44,359 nucleotides of DNA from a virus. A model generated the notes under the pieces. That model was not told where the DNA came from, did no database searches, and saw only the letters and a program-made list of their open reading frames with translations. The DNA is taken from IMG/VR virus record IMGVR_UViG_3300008113_000888, positions 1 through 44,359 of that record; one strand, 5' to 3'. Of the stretch, positions 1 to 7,870 are shown piece by piece. Position 1 is the stretch's first letter. The number at the start of each line of letters is the position of its first letter. A program made the position numbers and the translations under genes.

Positions 1-1587
1 TTCAAAGAAAAAAGAGACATAATGATGAAGATGTTTAAGATACCATCTTCACAAATTGTACAAGTAAAAAACCCATATGCTCCTACTGAAGTTATTTCTA
101 AATTCGATGAAACTTCAACGGCTTTTATTACTGTAGTTGGTGAAAAGGATGAAGCTCGTTTGGGTGGTAAATACTTTAAAAAGTATGATGGTAAACCTGA
201 ATTTGGATATAAAGAACATGGTTATGTTTATGTATCTCCAAAACAACCAAATGCTATAAGTGGTACTGATGTTCGTGATTGGTTATCAGCTTCAGACGAA
301 TCTCAAAGAAAAGCTGGATTCCAAAAAGCATATCCAAAGTTCGACCCAAAAATTTATAATCTGATTACTACTCGACTTATTAAAGTAGAATCAGTAATGG
401 AAGAGTTCTTCAAAAGATATAACGTAAACTCAATACTCGAAGGTAGTGAATATGGCGCTGATGCTGGTGAACCTGATACTATGTTTGTATTACCGGGAAA
501 AACTCGTAAACTTGGAACGAAGAATCCTGGTCAAAAAGATGATGTGTGGTTTGTGAATGGTGGTTATGTTCAAATGCATTTTCCGGTTGCTGATGTGATT
601 GTCTCACCAGATGCAAAGGGGTCATCTGATTATTACCAATACTCATCCAAACGAAATATTCGTAATAATACTGATTTGGAAATTCCACCTGTAAGTGATG
701 ACTTCACGACCGCTAAACAAGGTAGAAAGGAGTTAGATGTTCAAGACTTAAAAAAAGAACACGCCATTAATCTTGGATATGAAATCATAGAGTATATGAT
801 GGGTCACTTACCGCTATCAGAAAATATCCATACCACAGCTTATTCTTTGGGAAATTCATTCATGCAATTTTTAGATGAAGACTTATTTGGCACATCAATG
901 AAATTGAAACAACATGAAACTTTAATGGTTAAATCTGTTGTTGCTTTTATGATGGACAAATATGGTTTTAACGCGAAAATTATAGTAAAGAAAAAAGAAA
1001 AAGTTGGATTGATAGGTGATATATCTTTGAGTTCCACATCAGTAGATGGTAATAAATTTTATTTAAACTTTAATCCTAATCAATCATATCAGAGAATAAT
1101 TCAAACAATGATACATGAATTAACTCATGTCAAACAGGTTTGTAAAAAAGAATTATTACCAAATAAAGATTACACTGCAATATTGTGGAAAGGTAAGGAA
1201 TATATAACTGCAAAAGATTATGGTAAGTTAATGAAATCCAATCCTGCTGAATATATGAAACTACCTTGGGAAGTTGAAGCCGTTTCAAATATGAAAACTT
1301 TATATTCTCAATTTATAAAATCAAAATATTGGCTAGACTTAAAAGGTAAAGATGCTACATTAGATTATATTATCAATACAAACGAAAATGTATTAAAAGA
1401 AACTTTATTGGATGAAGATATAAACGTACCAATTAGTGTTGGTGATACTGTACTTGGTGGTAAGTTTAAAAACAAAAGAATAGTAGTTAAGTCTATAGGT
1501 AAAAATGAAAAGGGAGATATTACAATCAACGGAAAGCCCTTACTGAAGTTTAGAATTATTGATAAACTCGATGAGGGTATGTTGTGA
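1..1587 (+). CDS. Nucleotidyltransferase-like / HExxH (zincin-like) fusion protein, 5' end outside the window
   Basis: The reading frame is open from base 1 with no stop, and the residues before the first ATG (base 22) fit the family, so the true start lies upstream. The N-terminal part resembles the C-terminal half of a cytidylyltransferase-type nucleotidyltransferase: a VVGEKD segment near residue 36 and an ISGTDVR motif near residue 79, like the ISxTxxR motif of that superfamily. Near residue 369 is HELTHVKQ, an HExxH zinc-metallopeptidase signature. The last ~55 residues (GDTVLGGKFKNKR, then INGKPLLKFRI) form a small beta-rich module that I recall from marine T4-like phages. The substrate is unknown. 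The last 17 bases overlap the next gene, and the C-terminus looks cut short (see findings). Confidence 0.75.
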   Translation, partial: FKEKRDIMMKMFKIPSSQIVQVKNPYAPTEVISKFDETSTAFITVVGEKDEARLGGKYFKKYDGKPEFGYKEHGYVYVSPKQPNAISGTDVRDWLSASDESQRKAGFQKAYPKFDPKIYNLITTRLIKVESVMEEFFKRYNVNSILEGSEYGADAGEPDTMFVLPGKTRKLGTKNPGQKDDVWFVNGGYVQMHFPVADVIVSPDAKGSSDYYQYSSKRNIRNNTDLEIPPVSDDFTTAKQGRKELDVQDLKKEHAINLGYEIIEYMMGHLPLSENIHTTAYSLGNSFMQFLDEDLFGTSMKLKQHETLMVKSVVAFMMDKYGFNAKIIVKKKEKVGLIGDISLSSTSVDGNKFYLNFNPNQSYQRIIQTMIHELTHVKQVCKKELLPNKDYTAILWKGKEYITAKDYGKLMKSNPAEYMKLPWEVEAVSNMKTLYSQFIKSKYWLDLKGKDATLDYIINTNENVLKETLLDEDINVPISVGDTVLGGKFKNKRIVVKSIGKNEKGDITINGKPLLKFRIIDKLDEGML

Positions 1588-2581
1588 AAAAGCACTTGAT
1601 ATTAGTGGTGTTGCGAGTAAGTTCCAAGGTCGTGGTGGTCTCACGGATGCTTACAACTTTGCAATGAAAGACCTAACGTCAGCTATCAAAAGTTTATCAA
1701 AAGCTCAACGTGACAAGATATTCAAACAAGGTGCAAAATTTATGAACCTTGAAGTAATCTGGCCGACATCCGTAAACGTAATCCCATACGGTCAGCCGTT
1801 ATTGGTATTCCACAATACAACGGAATATAATGAGGATGGTGTTGCTATTGGAGCTGAACAAAGTGATGCAAAGATTCTTGCCGGTATGATTAAACAAGTA
1901 AATGCTGATGTACAATCACAATATACTATTCAAGGTCCACCAATTCAACAATTACCAAAGTCACAAAAGTTATCTTCATTGAAATCAAAGTTTGATGGTC
2001 AGTTAGGTAAACTTCAAAAGCAATTTAATTTAAAAGACACAGATGGTGTTGCTGAATACCATCAAAGATGGTGGGAAAATTACGTTGATACGAAATCACC
2101 ATCTACAATTGACAATAAAACCAAGATGGGTCTTGTTAAGAGATGGGCGTTCTATGATAAGTCGTTTAGATTAGACAACAAAAACATCACCGACCCTAAA
2201 GTATTAGCTTGGGCTCAAGGTGTGGACAAAAATGACCACGCTAAAATTGCAAAAGATAATATTAGACCATTTGAAGATATATTCTTGGGGGTTGGTGCTG
2301 AAGTATTATCATTTATGTCATCAGTATTGACTGTAAATCCAGACACGGCAGTTCGTAATATGAAAGACCGACTTGACCAAACAATCAAAGACGTTCAAAA
2401 GTTAGGTGACCCTAAAAAGATTTCTAAATTGAGATTGGAATTAGAAAGACTTGCTGCTATTGGTGGTAAAGACAAAATTGTACCTAACGAGGGTATTGTA
2501 TTTGTATACAAGGGTCAAACTTATAAGTTAACGGGAACATTCGCTCCGTTAAATCAAATACTTGGTCTTTTCTACGAATAA
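1571..2581 (+). CDS. Ligase-like nucleotidyltransferase family protein, apparently missing its N-terminal part
   Basis: This 336-residue product matches from memory a conserved family of marine T4-like phages. Visible landmarks are SKFQGRGGLTDAYNFA (about residues 16-31), LEVIWP with E61, which could be nucleotidyltransferase motif III, and EGIVFVYKG (from residue 307), which resembles motif IV of ATP-grasp-free ligases. Full-length relatives, as I recall them, carry a KTDG-type motif I about 30-40 residues before the SKF segment. Here that part is absent and the frame opens inside the upstream gene, at ATG 1571 or TTG 1559, without a clear ribosome binding site. The protein is probably inactive as an adenylyltransferase if this sequence is correct. 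The exact biochemical role is not established. Confidence 0.6.
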   Translation: MRVCCEKALDISGVASKFQGRGGLTDAYNFAMKDLTSAIKSLSKAQRDKIFKQGAKFMNLEVIWPTSVNVIPYGQPLLVFHNTTEYNEDGVAIGAEQSDAKILAGMIKQVNADVQSQYTIQGPPIQQLPKSQKLSSLKSKFDGQLGKLQKQFNLKDTDGVAEYHQRWWENYVDTKSPSTIDNKTKMGLVKRWAFYDKSFRLDNKNITDPKVLAWAQGVDKNDHAKIAKDNIRPFEDIFLGVGAEVLSFMSSVLTVNPDTAVRNMKDRLDQTIKDVQKLGDPKKISKLRLELERLAAIGGKDKIVPNEGIVFVYKGQTYKLTGTFAPLNQILGLFYE

Positions 2582-2586
2582 TTTTA

Positions 2587-2594
2587 TATTTATA
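2587..2594 (+). promoter_or_regulatory. TATTTATA motif, putative phage late promoter element
   Basis: TATTTATA lies 20 bases before the ATG at 2615, in a short gap after the upstream stop codon. It is one of 15 such sites in intergenic positions of this window. Confidence 0.55.
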
Positions 2595-2614
2595 TACTGA
2601 AACAAAAAAAAGTT

Positions 2615-2932
2615 ATGGCATCTGATAAATTAAGAAATGTTAAAGCGGTCAAAGAGATGTTGGCCGGAACTCACAAAACACAAACTCGTAAAAGTATTAC
2701 TTTTGGTGAAAGTTTAGATTATATAAAACGTGAAGTTGGTGACCAATGGACCGATGAAGAAGGTAATCTTTGGGAACAAAAGAAAGGTTACAAGGTAAAA
2801 CTTGGAAAACTTTCAGATTTGAGAAGTGATTTAAAGTCTTTTCCAAACTGTCCTAAAGAAACGTGTACTTGTAACAAACCATCTCAAGCTGATGAGGTGG
2901 AATGTCATTTGAAGAATTTGAAGCTAAATTAG
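2615..2932 (+). CDS. Conserved phage protein with CPKETCTC cysteine cluster, probably C-terminally truncated
   Basis: The 105-residue product begins MASDKLRNVKAVKEMLAGTH, which I recognise from a conserved hypothetical family of T4-like marine phages. It contains WxxxxGNLWEQKKGYKVKLGKLSDL in the middle and a cysteine cluster FPNCPKETCTC near residue 78, likely a metal-binding knuckle. In relatives the protein continues with a second Cys pair (GMCxDC). Here the frame ends after ADEV with an unrelated ten-residue tail. Another frame carries a plausible remnant of the normal C-terminus from base 2902, so an internal deletion with frameshift is likely. The function is unknown. Confidence 0.65.
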   Translation: MASDKLRNVKAVKEMLAGTHKTQTRKSITFGESLDYIKREVGDQWTDEEGNLWEQKKGYKVKLGKLSDLRSDLKSFPNCPKETCTCNKPSQADEVECHLKNLKLN

Positions 2933-3009
2933 ATTCTGATTTTGAAAAATTTAAAACCGAATTTATAGCAAAATTAGAAAATCCAATAGAAACCCAAGTA
3001 GAAGGTTAA
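2902..3009 (+). CDS. Small ORF (35 aa), either a short gene or the displaced C-terminus of the upstream gene
   Basis: The ORF encodes a 35-residue acidic, helix-prone peptide starting MSFEEFEAKLDSDFEKF and ending VEG. It overlaps the end of the gene at 2615-2932 in another frame, with GGTGG a few bases before the ATG. Its charged, coiled-coil-like composition fits the usual C-terminal tail of the CPKETCTC family, so it may be the 3' end of that gene after a deletion rather than an independent gene. Confidence 0.35.
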   Translation: MSFEEFEAKLDSDFEKFKTEFIAKLENPIETQVEG

Positions 3010-3014
3010 AATAA

Positions 3015-3028
3015 AACACGAAAGTGTT
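3015..3028 (+). other. Short hairpin AACAC-GAAA-GTGTT
   Basis: A 5-bp perfect stem closes a GAAA (GNRA) tetraloop, just after the stop at 3009 and before the putative promoter at 3039. There is no T-tract, so it is not a classical terminator. The 13 bases CACGAAAGTGTTA recur exactly at 26342-26354. Confidence 0.4.
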
Positions 3029-3038
3029 ATAAACTACC

Positions 3039-3046
3039 TATTTATT
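3039..3046 (+). promoter_or_regulatory. TATTTATT motif, putative phage late promoter element
   Basis: TATTTATT lies 18 bases before the ATG at 3065. A GAGGGAG Shine-Dalgarno-like stretch lies between motif and start. Confidence 0.55.
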
Positions 3047-3064
3047 TCTTGAGGGAGACACATT

Positions 3065-3535
3065 ATGAGATTAAAATCACTTATAACCGAATCTAAAAAA
3101 GTCAATGAGTCATCGATGAGCGAAATTGACATTATGGTTCAAGAAGCGGAAACGTTTCAAGAATTCATAAAAGAATTCAAAAAAGAATTTCCACAATTTG
3201 ACTTAACCAAAGATGCTATTGCATGGTTAAAAGGTATGTACACTTCTAATAAGAGAAATGAATCCGTAATCAAAGAAGCGGCATATCAAGTTTACCACAA
3301 AACATATACTTCAGCAATCCAAACCGCATTAGAATATGCTAAAAAAGCTGGTTATGATTTTGATGAAGAAGAAACTTCAACAAAAATTGGATTAGGTCCA
3401 AAAAAACCCTCTGAAGGTAAAACCAATAGATTTATAATTTCTCTTACAAAAGGTGGAAAACCACAACGTAAAGCTTTGGCAATCCAAGTGTATGGAATGC
3501 GTAGCGCATACGAGTTAAACGTATATATTTCATAA
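3065..3535 (+). CDS. Capsid-directed protein with prohead-protease-type leader
   Basis: The 156-residue product starts MRLKSLITESKKVNESS, a leader almost identical to that of the gene at 13513 and similar to that of the major capsid protein. LITE|S and VNE|S fit the T4 gp21 cleavage rule ([I/L/V]-x-Glu). The C-terminal ~60 residues (TKIGLGPKKPSEGKTNRF through AIQVYGMRSAYELNVYIS) form a conserved beta-rich module that I recall from marine T4-like phages. A GAGGGAG ribosome binding site supports the ATG at 3065. I infer a protein packaged in the prohead and trimmed by gp21; its function there is unknown. Confidence 0.65.
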   Translation: MRLKSLITESKKVNESSMSEIDIMVQEAETFQEFIKEFKKEFPQFDLTKDAIAWLKGMYTSNKRNESVIKEAAYQVYHKTYTSAIQTALEYAKKAGYDFDEEETSTKIGLGPKKPSEGKTNRFIISLTKGGKPQRKALAIQVYGMRSAYELNVYIS

Positions 3536-3543
3536 GGTTTAAA

Positions 3544-5862
3544 ATGGCTAAAGTTGTTTCTAAAATTGGTGATTATGAACTTGCAAAAGTTTTCCGTTGG
3601 GGTGGTATGTTAACTCATATCGTTTTAAAGAACGGAAAAGAAATCGGCCAATATGCTCCAAACCTTAAATCAGAGTTTGCTTTAAAATATTTTAAACAAG
3701 AAGCGCCTAAAGGTAAGTTTAGATTTGAATCTATCAAGGAAGACAGCCCGTGTTGGGATGGATACAAACAAATAGGAATGAAAATGAAAAATGGTAAAGA
3801 AGTTCCAAATTGTGTAAAGGAATCGATAAACGAGGCTGATATTAATGTTGACCTTTACAGAGGTAAACAATCTTGGGTAATTGGTCCTAAATTTGCTGAA
3901 GTAGCGTCCGATTCCGACATTCAATTAATGGTTCGTTTAAAAAGAGTAAATGATGACCACGCATGGCAGTTAAAGCAAAACATCAAGTCAATGGACTACC
4001 TTTACAAGAAATACAAAATCCGTTCCAAAAAAGGTATTGAAGAGTCGATAAATGAATCACATACCGGTGACCCAAATGACAAATATGTAGTGAGACCTTG
4101 TAAGAATCCAAATGAGCCGTGGGCTGTTTGGGAAGGTGAGGTTAGAGTAAAGGGGTTTGCTACCAAAGAAGAAGCACAAGCCTTTGCTGATATGAAAAAC
4201 AAACAACAAGGAATTTCAGAAGCTAATGATAGTATAGACACCATCTCAATGGATGTTCCGCTTTTTATTCGTTTATTAGAATATTCTCGTGAAGATGCAA
4301 AAAGTGATATGGACTTACACAACGTTAGTCAGAATGTGATTAAAATGTCAAAAGAAAATGATGTATTAACCATGGCTAATTATGAAGGTATTGTTAGTGA
4401 TAGTTCATTAACTGAAGCAAACGTTGGTGATTTTGAGATTGGTGATTTTGTACATTTCAAATCAAAAAACAAAACCGGCATGGTAATGAAAATTAGTGGT
4501 AACAAAGTAACCATTAATACATTGAACGGACCATTCACAGGTGACATTAAAGATATTCAAGTTCTTTATCAAGATAATGTAAATGAAGGTATATCATCAA
4601 ATGATATGGAAAAAATCAAGTCGGCTGTTGAAGCTGCTTCTTCATTTATGAGTGTTGGTACTGAATTAAAGAAAACCGGCATGAGATACATCTTTGCTAC
4701 TTCACCAATGCCGATTTATGTAGTTCAAGATAAGAGTGGTAATAGAGTTGCTATTGTGAACAAAAAATACGCAACTAAACCTGACTTTTTGGTTGGTGAT
4801 ATTGCTGTTGGTATCATGGAAAGTATGATGAATAAAAAGCAAATGGTAGAAGGTAATGCTTTTACTGGCGCTTTGTTCAAAGCTCGTCAAGAAGGTTTGA
4901 CTGAATTCGAATTCAACGGAAAAATGTATCCTGTTAAAAAACTTGATGAAGAAACCGAAGAAGAAAAATTAGATGAGAACAAAAAACTCAACGTATTAAA
5001 AACTATCATCAAAGAAGAATACCATGCTATCAAATCATTCATGGAACAAAACGGAATTGAGATTGGTAAATTATATTCAAACCCACAAGCTAAATCTTTT
5101 GTAAAAGAAGAAGAGGAAGAAGTGGTTGATGAGTATGATGTTGAAAATTACGAAGAGATTGAAGATTTTAAAGAGTACCTTGAATCATATATGACATCAG
5201 AACGAGCTGGGTTAAGAGAATTGAAATTCAAATCGGCCGGTGTCAAAGAATTATTGACTACGATTTTTAATAATAAAGAGGTGTTACCTAAACTCGGATT
5301 CAAGTCATTCAAAGAAGTGTTGTCTTACATTAAATTTGGTGACCAAGAAGAGCAACAATCATTACAAGCCAAATTAAAATCATTTGGTATTCAGGTTCCT
5401 GTTTTTGAATCAAAAATAGAAGAAATGAATCTTGCGTCTGCTGGTGTTAAAGAAGTTCTAAAGCAATTATACTCTGATAAGAATTTAGTTAAATATTTGG
5501 GATTCAAAGATTTTAAAGGCGCCGTATATTTTATCAAAAACGGAATGTGGTCGGACTTTGAAGAAGTTCGTGATGATATTAAAAAATACAAAAAGCAATT
5601 AGGTGAGGCTGAATACCAAGGTCGTAAAGTAAAGCTTGGTAAAATCATGCAAGGTGATGTTAAGAAATTCAAAGTATATGTTAAGAACGACAAAGGTAAT
5701 GTTGTTAAAGTAAACTTTGGACAAGGTGGTGATGCTAAGGGTGGTACGATGAGAATCCGTAAAGACAATCCCGAAGCAAGAGCATCATTCAGAGCCAGAC
5801 ACAATTGTGATAGTCCTGGGCCAAGATGGAAAGCTCGTTATTGGTCTTGTAAAAAATGGTAA
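3544..5862 (+). CDS. Large modular capsid-directed polyprotein
   Basis: The 772-residue product is built of small modules separated by gp21-like sites: SINE|A (97), SINE|S (171), ISE|A (226), LTE|A (291), VNE|G (348), MVE|G (436) and LGE|A (688). Visible modules are PCWDGYKQIGMK..EVPNCV (69-91), GNAFTGALFKARQEG..PVKK (437-466, shared with the gene at 14355), and two copies of SAGVKE[L/V]L..LGFK[S/D]FK (from 564 and 632, period 68). The C-terminal module (about 689-772) ends RARHNCDSPGPRWKARYWSCKKW-like, a family common in marine T4-like phages. It lies 8 bases after the previous gene. I infer cleavage into several internal head peptides; no enzymatic domain is evident. Confidence 0.65.
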   Translation: MAKVVSKIGDYELAKVFRWGGMLTHIVLKNGKEIGQYAPNLKSEFALKYFKQEAPKGKFRFESIKEDSPCWDGYKQIGMKMKNGKEVPNCVKESINEADINVDLYRGKQSWVIGPKFAEVASDSDIQLMVRLKRVNDDHAWQLKQNIKSMDYLYKKYKIRSKKGIEESINESHTGDPNDKYVVRPCKNPNEPWAVWEGEVRVKGFATKEEAQAFADMKNKQQGISEANDSIDTISMDVPLFIRLLEYSREDAKSDMDLHNVSQNVIKMSKENDVLTMANYEGIVSDSSLTEANVGDFEIGDFVHFKSKNKTGMVMKISGNKVTINTLNGPFTGDIKDIQVLYQDNVNEGISSNDMEKIKSAVEAASSFMSVGTELKKTGMRYIFATSPMPIYVVQDKSGNRVAIVNKKYATKPDFLVGDIAVGIMESMMNKKQMVEGNAFTGALFKARQEGLTEFEFNGKMYPVKKLDEETEEEKLDENKKLNVLKTIIKEEYHAIKSFMEQNGIEIGKLYSNPQAKSFVKEEEEEVVDEYDVENYEEIEDFKEYLESYMTSERAGLRELKFKSAGVKELLTTIFNNKEVLPKLGFKSFKEVLSYIKFGDQEEQQSLQAKLKSFGIQVPVFESKIEEMNLASAGVKEVLKQLYSDKNLVKYLGFKDFKGAVYFIKNGMWSDFEEVRDDIKKYKKQLGEAEYQGRKVKLGKIMQGDVKKFKVYVKNDKGNVVKVNFGQGGDAKGGTMRIRKDNPEARASFRARHNCDSPGPRWKARYWSCKKW

Positions 5863-5912
5863 TGTATTAGATTTACTAATTTTAAAACAATACTTATTAT
5901 AAACAAGTTTTG

Positions 5913-6860
5913 ATGAAGGCTTACCACGTCTACATAATTCGTAATAGAGACCCCCAAACATTTGAGTTAATAACTCATATGTATTCTTGTATAAACCATA
6001 GGAATGTCAACCCAGACGTTCCTTTGTGTTTAATAACAGATGTAAAAACAAAAGAGTTCTACGATAAGTGGAACATTACCTCATTATATGATGAGGTTAT
6101 CACGAACATATTTGACGACTATCCATACGATAGAATATCTGACAATTTTTGGGCATCTCCAAAGATTTGGGCTATGTCAAAGTTACAATCTCCATTTATA
6201 ATATTTGATACCGACTTAATGTTACACAAACCATTAACATCTTACATTGGATGTGATGTTTTGTATCTACATAGAGAGACCACCGCTTCGTATCCTAACA
6301 TTTTTGATATCAAAGGGCCCGATGGGTTTGTTTGGGATGAGGATATGACAACCTCATTTAGAAATACACAGCCAATGAATTGTGCTGTACTTGGTATGTT
6401 CAACGAATCTTTCAAAATGGACTTTGTTAGTAGGTACTTTGACTATGTTTTAGATTCAAGTGGTGATATGGTATATGCTACTGAAAATTCACATAGGATG
6501 CACCCATTATCATCAGCTCAAATCATGATGGAACAGTGGTTTCTTGCAGCACTTGCTAGTTATTGGTCTAATATAGTTGGAGTACCAATCAAAACACAAG
6601 CGGTATGTAAAGTTTTGTATTCATCCGAAGGATTTTATTCATATGACATGGATTTGGGTCATGACGATGCTACTGAAGAATTAAACAATACGTTATATCA
6701 TTTATGGGGAGCTAAACAATACCAGAATGATAAAACACACGAACTACACATATCAACTCGTGATATGTTGTATGGTGGGAGATACCTTGTTGAAGGTAGT
6801 TCTTATTACGATAAGTTAAAAGAACCATTTGATAAGTTATTAACCGATTTACTTAATTAA
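5913..6860 (+). CDS. Glycosyltransferase-like protein (DxD-containing)
   Basis: The 315-residue product starts at ATG 5913 (TTG 5910 is an alternative; no strong ribosome binding site). It begins MKAYHVYIIRN and has SPFIIFDTDLMLHKPL with the DTD triad at residues 99-101, as in nucleotide-sugar-dependent GT-A glycosyltransferases. MNCAVLGMFN near residue 157 resembles the acceptor-side segment of such enzymes. There is no signal peptide or membrane segment, so it is probably cytoplasmic. It sits alone between a capsid polyprotein and the lysis-like genes, away from the fibre-modification genes at 36-40 kb. Its target could be a structural protein or host glycan. Confidence 0.6.
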   Translation: MKAYHVYIIRNRDPQTFELITHMYSCINHRNVNPDVPLCLITDVKTKEFYDKWNITSLYDEVITNIFDDYPYDRISDNFWASPKIWAMSKLQSPFIIFDTDLMLHKPLTSYIGCDVLYLHRETTASYPNIFDIKGPDGFVWDEDMTTSFRNTQPMNCAVLGMFNESFKMDFVSRYFDYVLDSSGDMVYATENSHRMHPLSSAQIMMEQWFLAALASYWSNIVGVPIKTQAVCKVLYSSEGFYSYDMDLGHDDATEELNNTLYHLWGAKQYQNDKTHELHISTRDMLYGGRYLVEGSSYYDKLKEPFDKLLTDLLN

Positions 6861-6871
6861 TTAAAAATCAA

Positions 6872-6879
6872 TATTTATT
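6872..6879 (+). promoter_or_regulatory. TATTTATT motif, putative phage late promoter element
   Basis: TATTTATT lies 16 bases before the ATG at 6896, with AATAGGAATATT as spacer carrying a weak AGGA. Confidence 0.55.
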
Positions 6880-6895
6880 TTAAAATAGGAATATT

Positions 6896-7189
6896 ATGAA
6901 AACACTAACAAAAATTTGGAATTGGATTTTGGGTAAAACTAACATTGACGAAAAAGTCATGGAAACTGTTTCTCAAGTCAAAAAAGAAGTAGAAGTAGTT
7001 AAGAAGCAAGTTAACGTTGTAGAACAAAAAGTTGCCGAAACTAAAGCTGCCGTAAAAGAAGTTAAAAAATCAGCTAACAAACCAAAAGGTTCTGGTAAAG
7101 CTTCTGCTGGTGATGTAAAACCAAGAAAAAGATACTATCCAAAGAAAAAAGGTTCATCAGCGGCTTCTGCTGGTAAGGTATCAAAATAA
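6896..7189 (+). CDS. Small coiled-coil protein with very basic C-terminus
   Basis: The 97-residue protein starts MKTLTKIWNWILGKTNID (short amphipathic aromatic N-terminus). Residues ~20-60 are a Val/Lys/Glu heptad-like coiled coil (VKKEVEVVKKQVNVVEQK), followed by a Lys/Arg/Ser/Gly-rich tail (KPRKRYYPKKKGSS). Its stop codon shares a base with the start of the next gene (TAATG), so the two are translationally coupled. I do not recognise the family. The basic tail suggests nucleic-acid or membrane contact. Confidence 0.6.
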   Translation: MKTLTKIWNWILGKTNIDEKVMETVSQVKKEVEVVKKQVNVVEQKVAETKAAVKEVKKSANKPKGSGKASAGDVKPRKRYYPKKKGSSAASAGKVSK

Positions 7190-7530
7190 TGAAACTGAAA
7201 TCAGTACACATTGTAATCATTGTAGCAGTTGGGCTATTAATAGTTCAAAACTTGTTCATGGGAAACTCTTATAAAAAGGAGTACATGAAAATGTTAAAGG
7301 AACAAGAACAAACTTCTAAAAAAGAAATCGAAAGATTACAAGGTAGTGTGGATTCTCTAAAGATTGTAAACTCTGAAATTGAAAAAGAGATTGCAAAAGT
7401 GGATTCACAACTTGATGCAAAAGATTCTCAAATTAAAAAATTAAAGAAACAACATGAAAAAGACGTTGCTAAGTTTGATTCTATGTCTGATGACGAGCTC
7501 ACCTCTGCTTTCACAGACGCATTCAAGTGA
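7189..7530 (+). CDS. Membrane-anchored coiled-coil protein, candidate inner-membrane spanin
   Basis: The 113-residue product has an N-terminal hydrophobic segment (residues ~6-23, VHIVIIVAVGLLIVQNLF) acting as signal anchor. A long charged coiled coil follows (~35-95), ending MSDDELTSAFTDAFK. This single N-terminal membrane helix plus periplasmic coiled coil matches i-spanin (Rz-like) architecture. The next gene starts inside its 3' end in another frame, the Rz/Rz1 arrangement. The function is inferred from topology and overlap only; no endolysin or holin is recognisable in the window. Confidence 0.55.
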   Translation: MKLKSVHIVIIVAVGLLIVQNLFMGNSYKKEYMKMLKEQEQTSKKEIERLQGSVDSLKIVNSEIEKEIAKVDSQLDAKDSQIKKLKKQHEKDVAKFDSMSDDELTSAFTDAFK

Positions 7531-7861
7531 TTCTACTTTAATAGCTGTACCAAGACACACTTTACAAAAGGCGTTGGTAATTAAAGCACAATATGAATTG
7601 TGTGATGCTGAGCTAATCCTTGTAAAGGATAAAGTTAGTTTACTTGAGAAGAAAATTGAATTGAAAGATTCACAAATTGTAAATCTAAATACTATAGTAA
7701 AAAATACCGAATCAATTATTATTGAAAAGGATAACATTATTGCTATAAAAGAATCTGAAATCAAAGTATTGAAGTCGGAAAAACGAAAAAAGTATTTTAG
7801 TGGGTTAGCTACTGGTGGTAGTATTGGCATTGTCGCTATGACCCTGTTATTCTTACTATAA
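7454..7861 (+). CDS. Secreted coiled-coil protein with C-terminal membrane segment, candidate o-/u-spanin
   Basis: The 135-residue product starts at ATG 7454 inside the previous gene (77-base overlap, different frame). It has a clear signal peptide (MKKTLLSLILCLMTSSPLLSQ) with either a poor lipobox (LILC, Cys11) or signal peptidase I cleavage near SQ, a form typical of Bacteroidota. Residues ~45-105 are coiled coil and ~114-135 a hydrophobic C-terminal segment (GGSIGIVAMTLLFLL). Signal or lipobox plus C-terminal helix is the layout of unimolecular spanins; an embedded start recalls Rz1. It is probably a lysis protein of the outer membrane, but this is unproven. Confidence 0.55.
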   Translation: MKKTLLSLILCLMTSSPLLSQTHSSDSTLIAVPRHTLQKALVIKAQYELCDAELILVKDKVSLLEKKIELKDSQIVNLNTIVKNTESIIIEKDNIIAIKESEIKVLKSEKRKKYFSGLATGGSIGIVAMTLLFLL

Positions 7862-7870
7862 GAGAACCCT

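Noticed and set aside
1100-1170. HELTHVKQ as part of a lysis peptidase or endolysin
   Set aside because: There is no peptidoglycan-binding domain, signal or lysis-gene context. The motif sits in a larger nucleotidyltransferase-like protein.
5866-5884. Possible terminator ATTAG-ATTTA-CTAAT followed by T/A
   Set aside because: The stem is only five AT-rich base pairs with three T residues after it, too weak to support.
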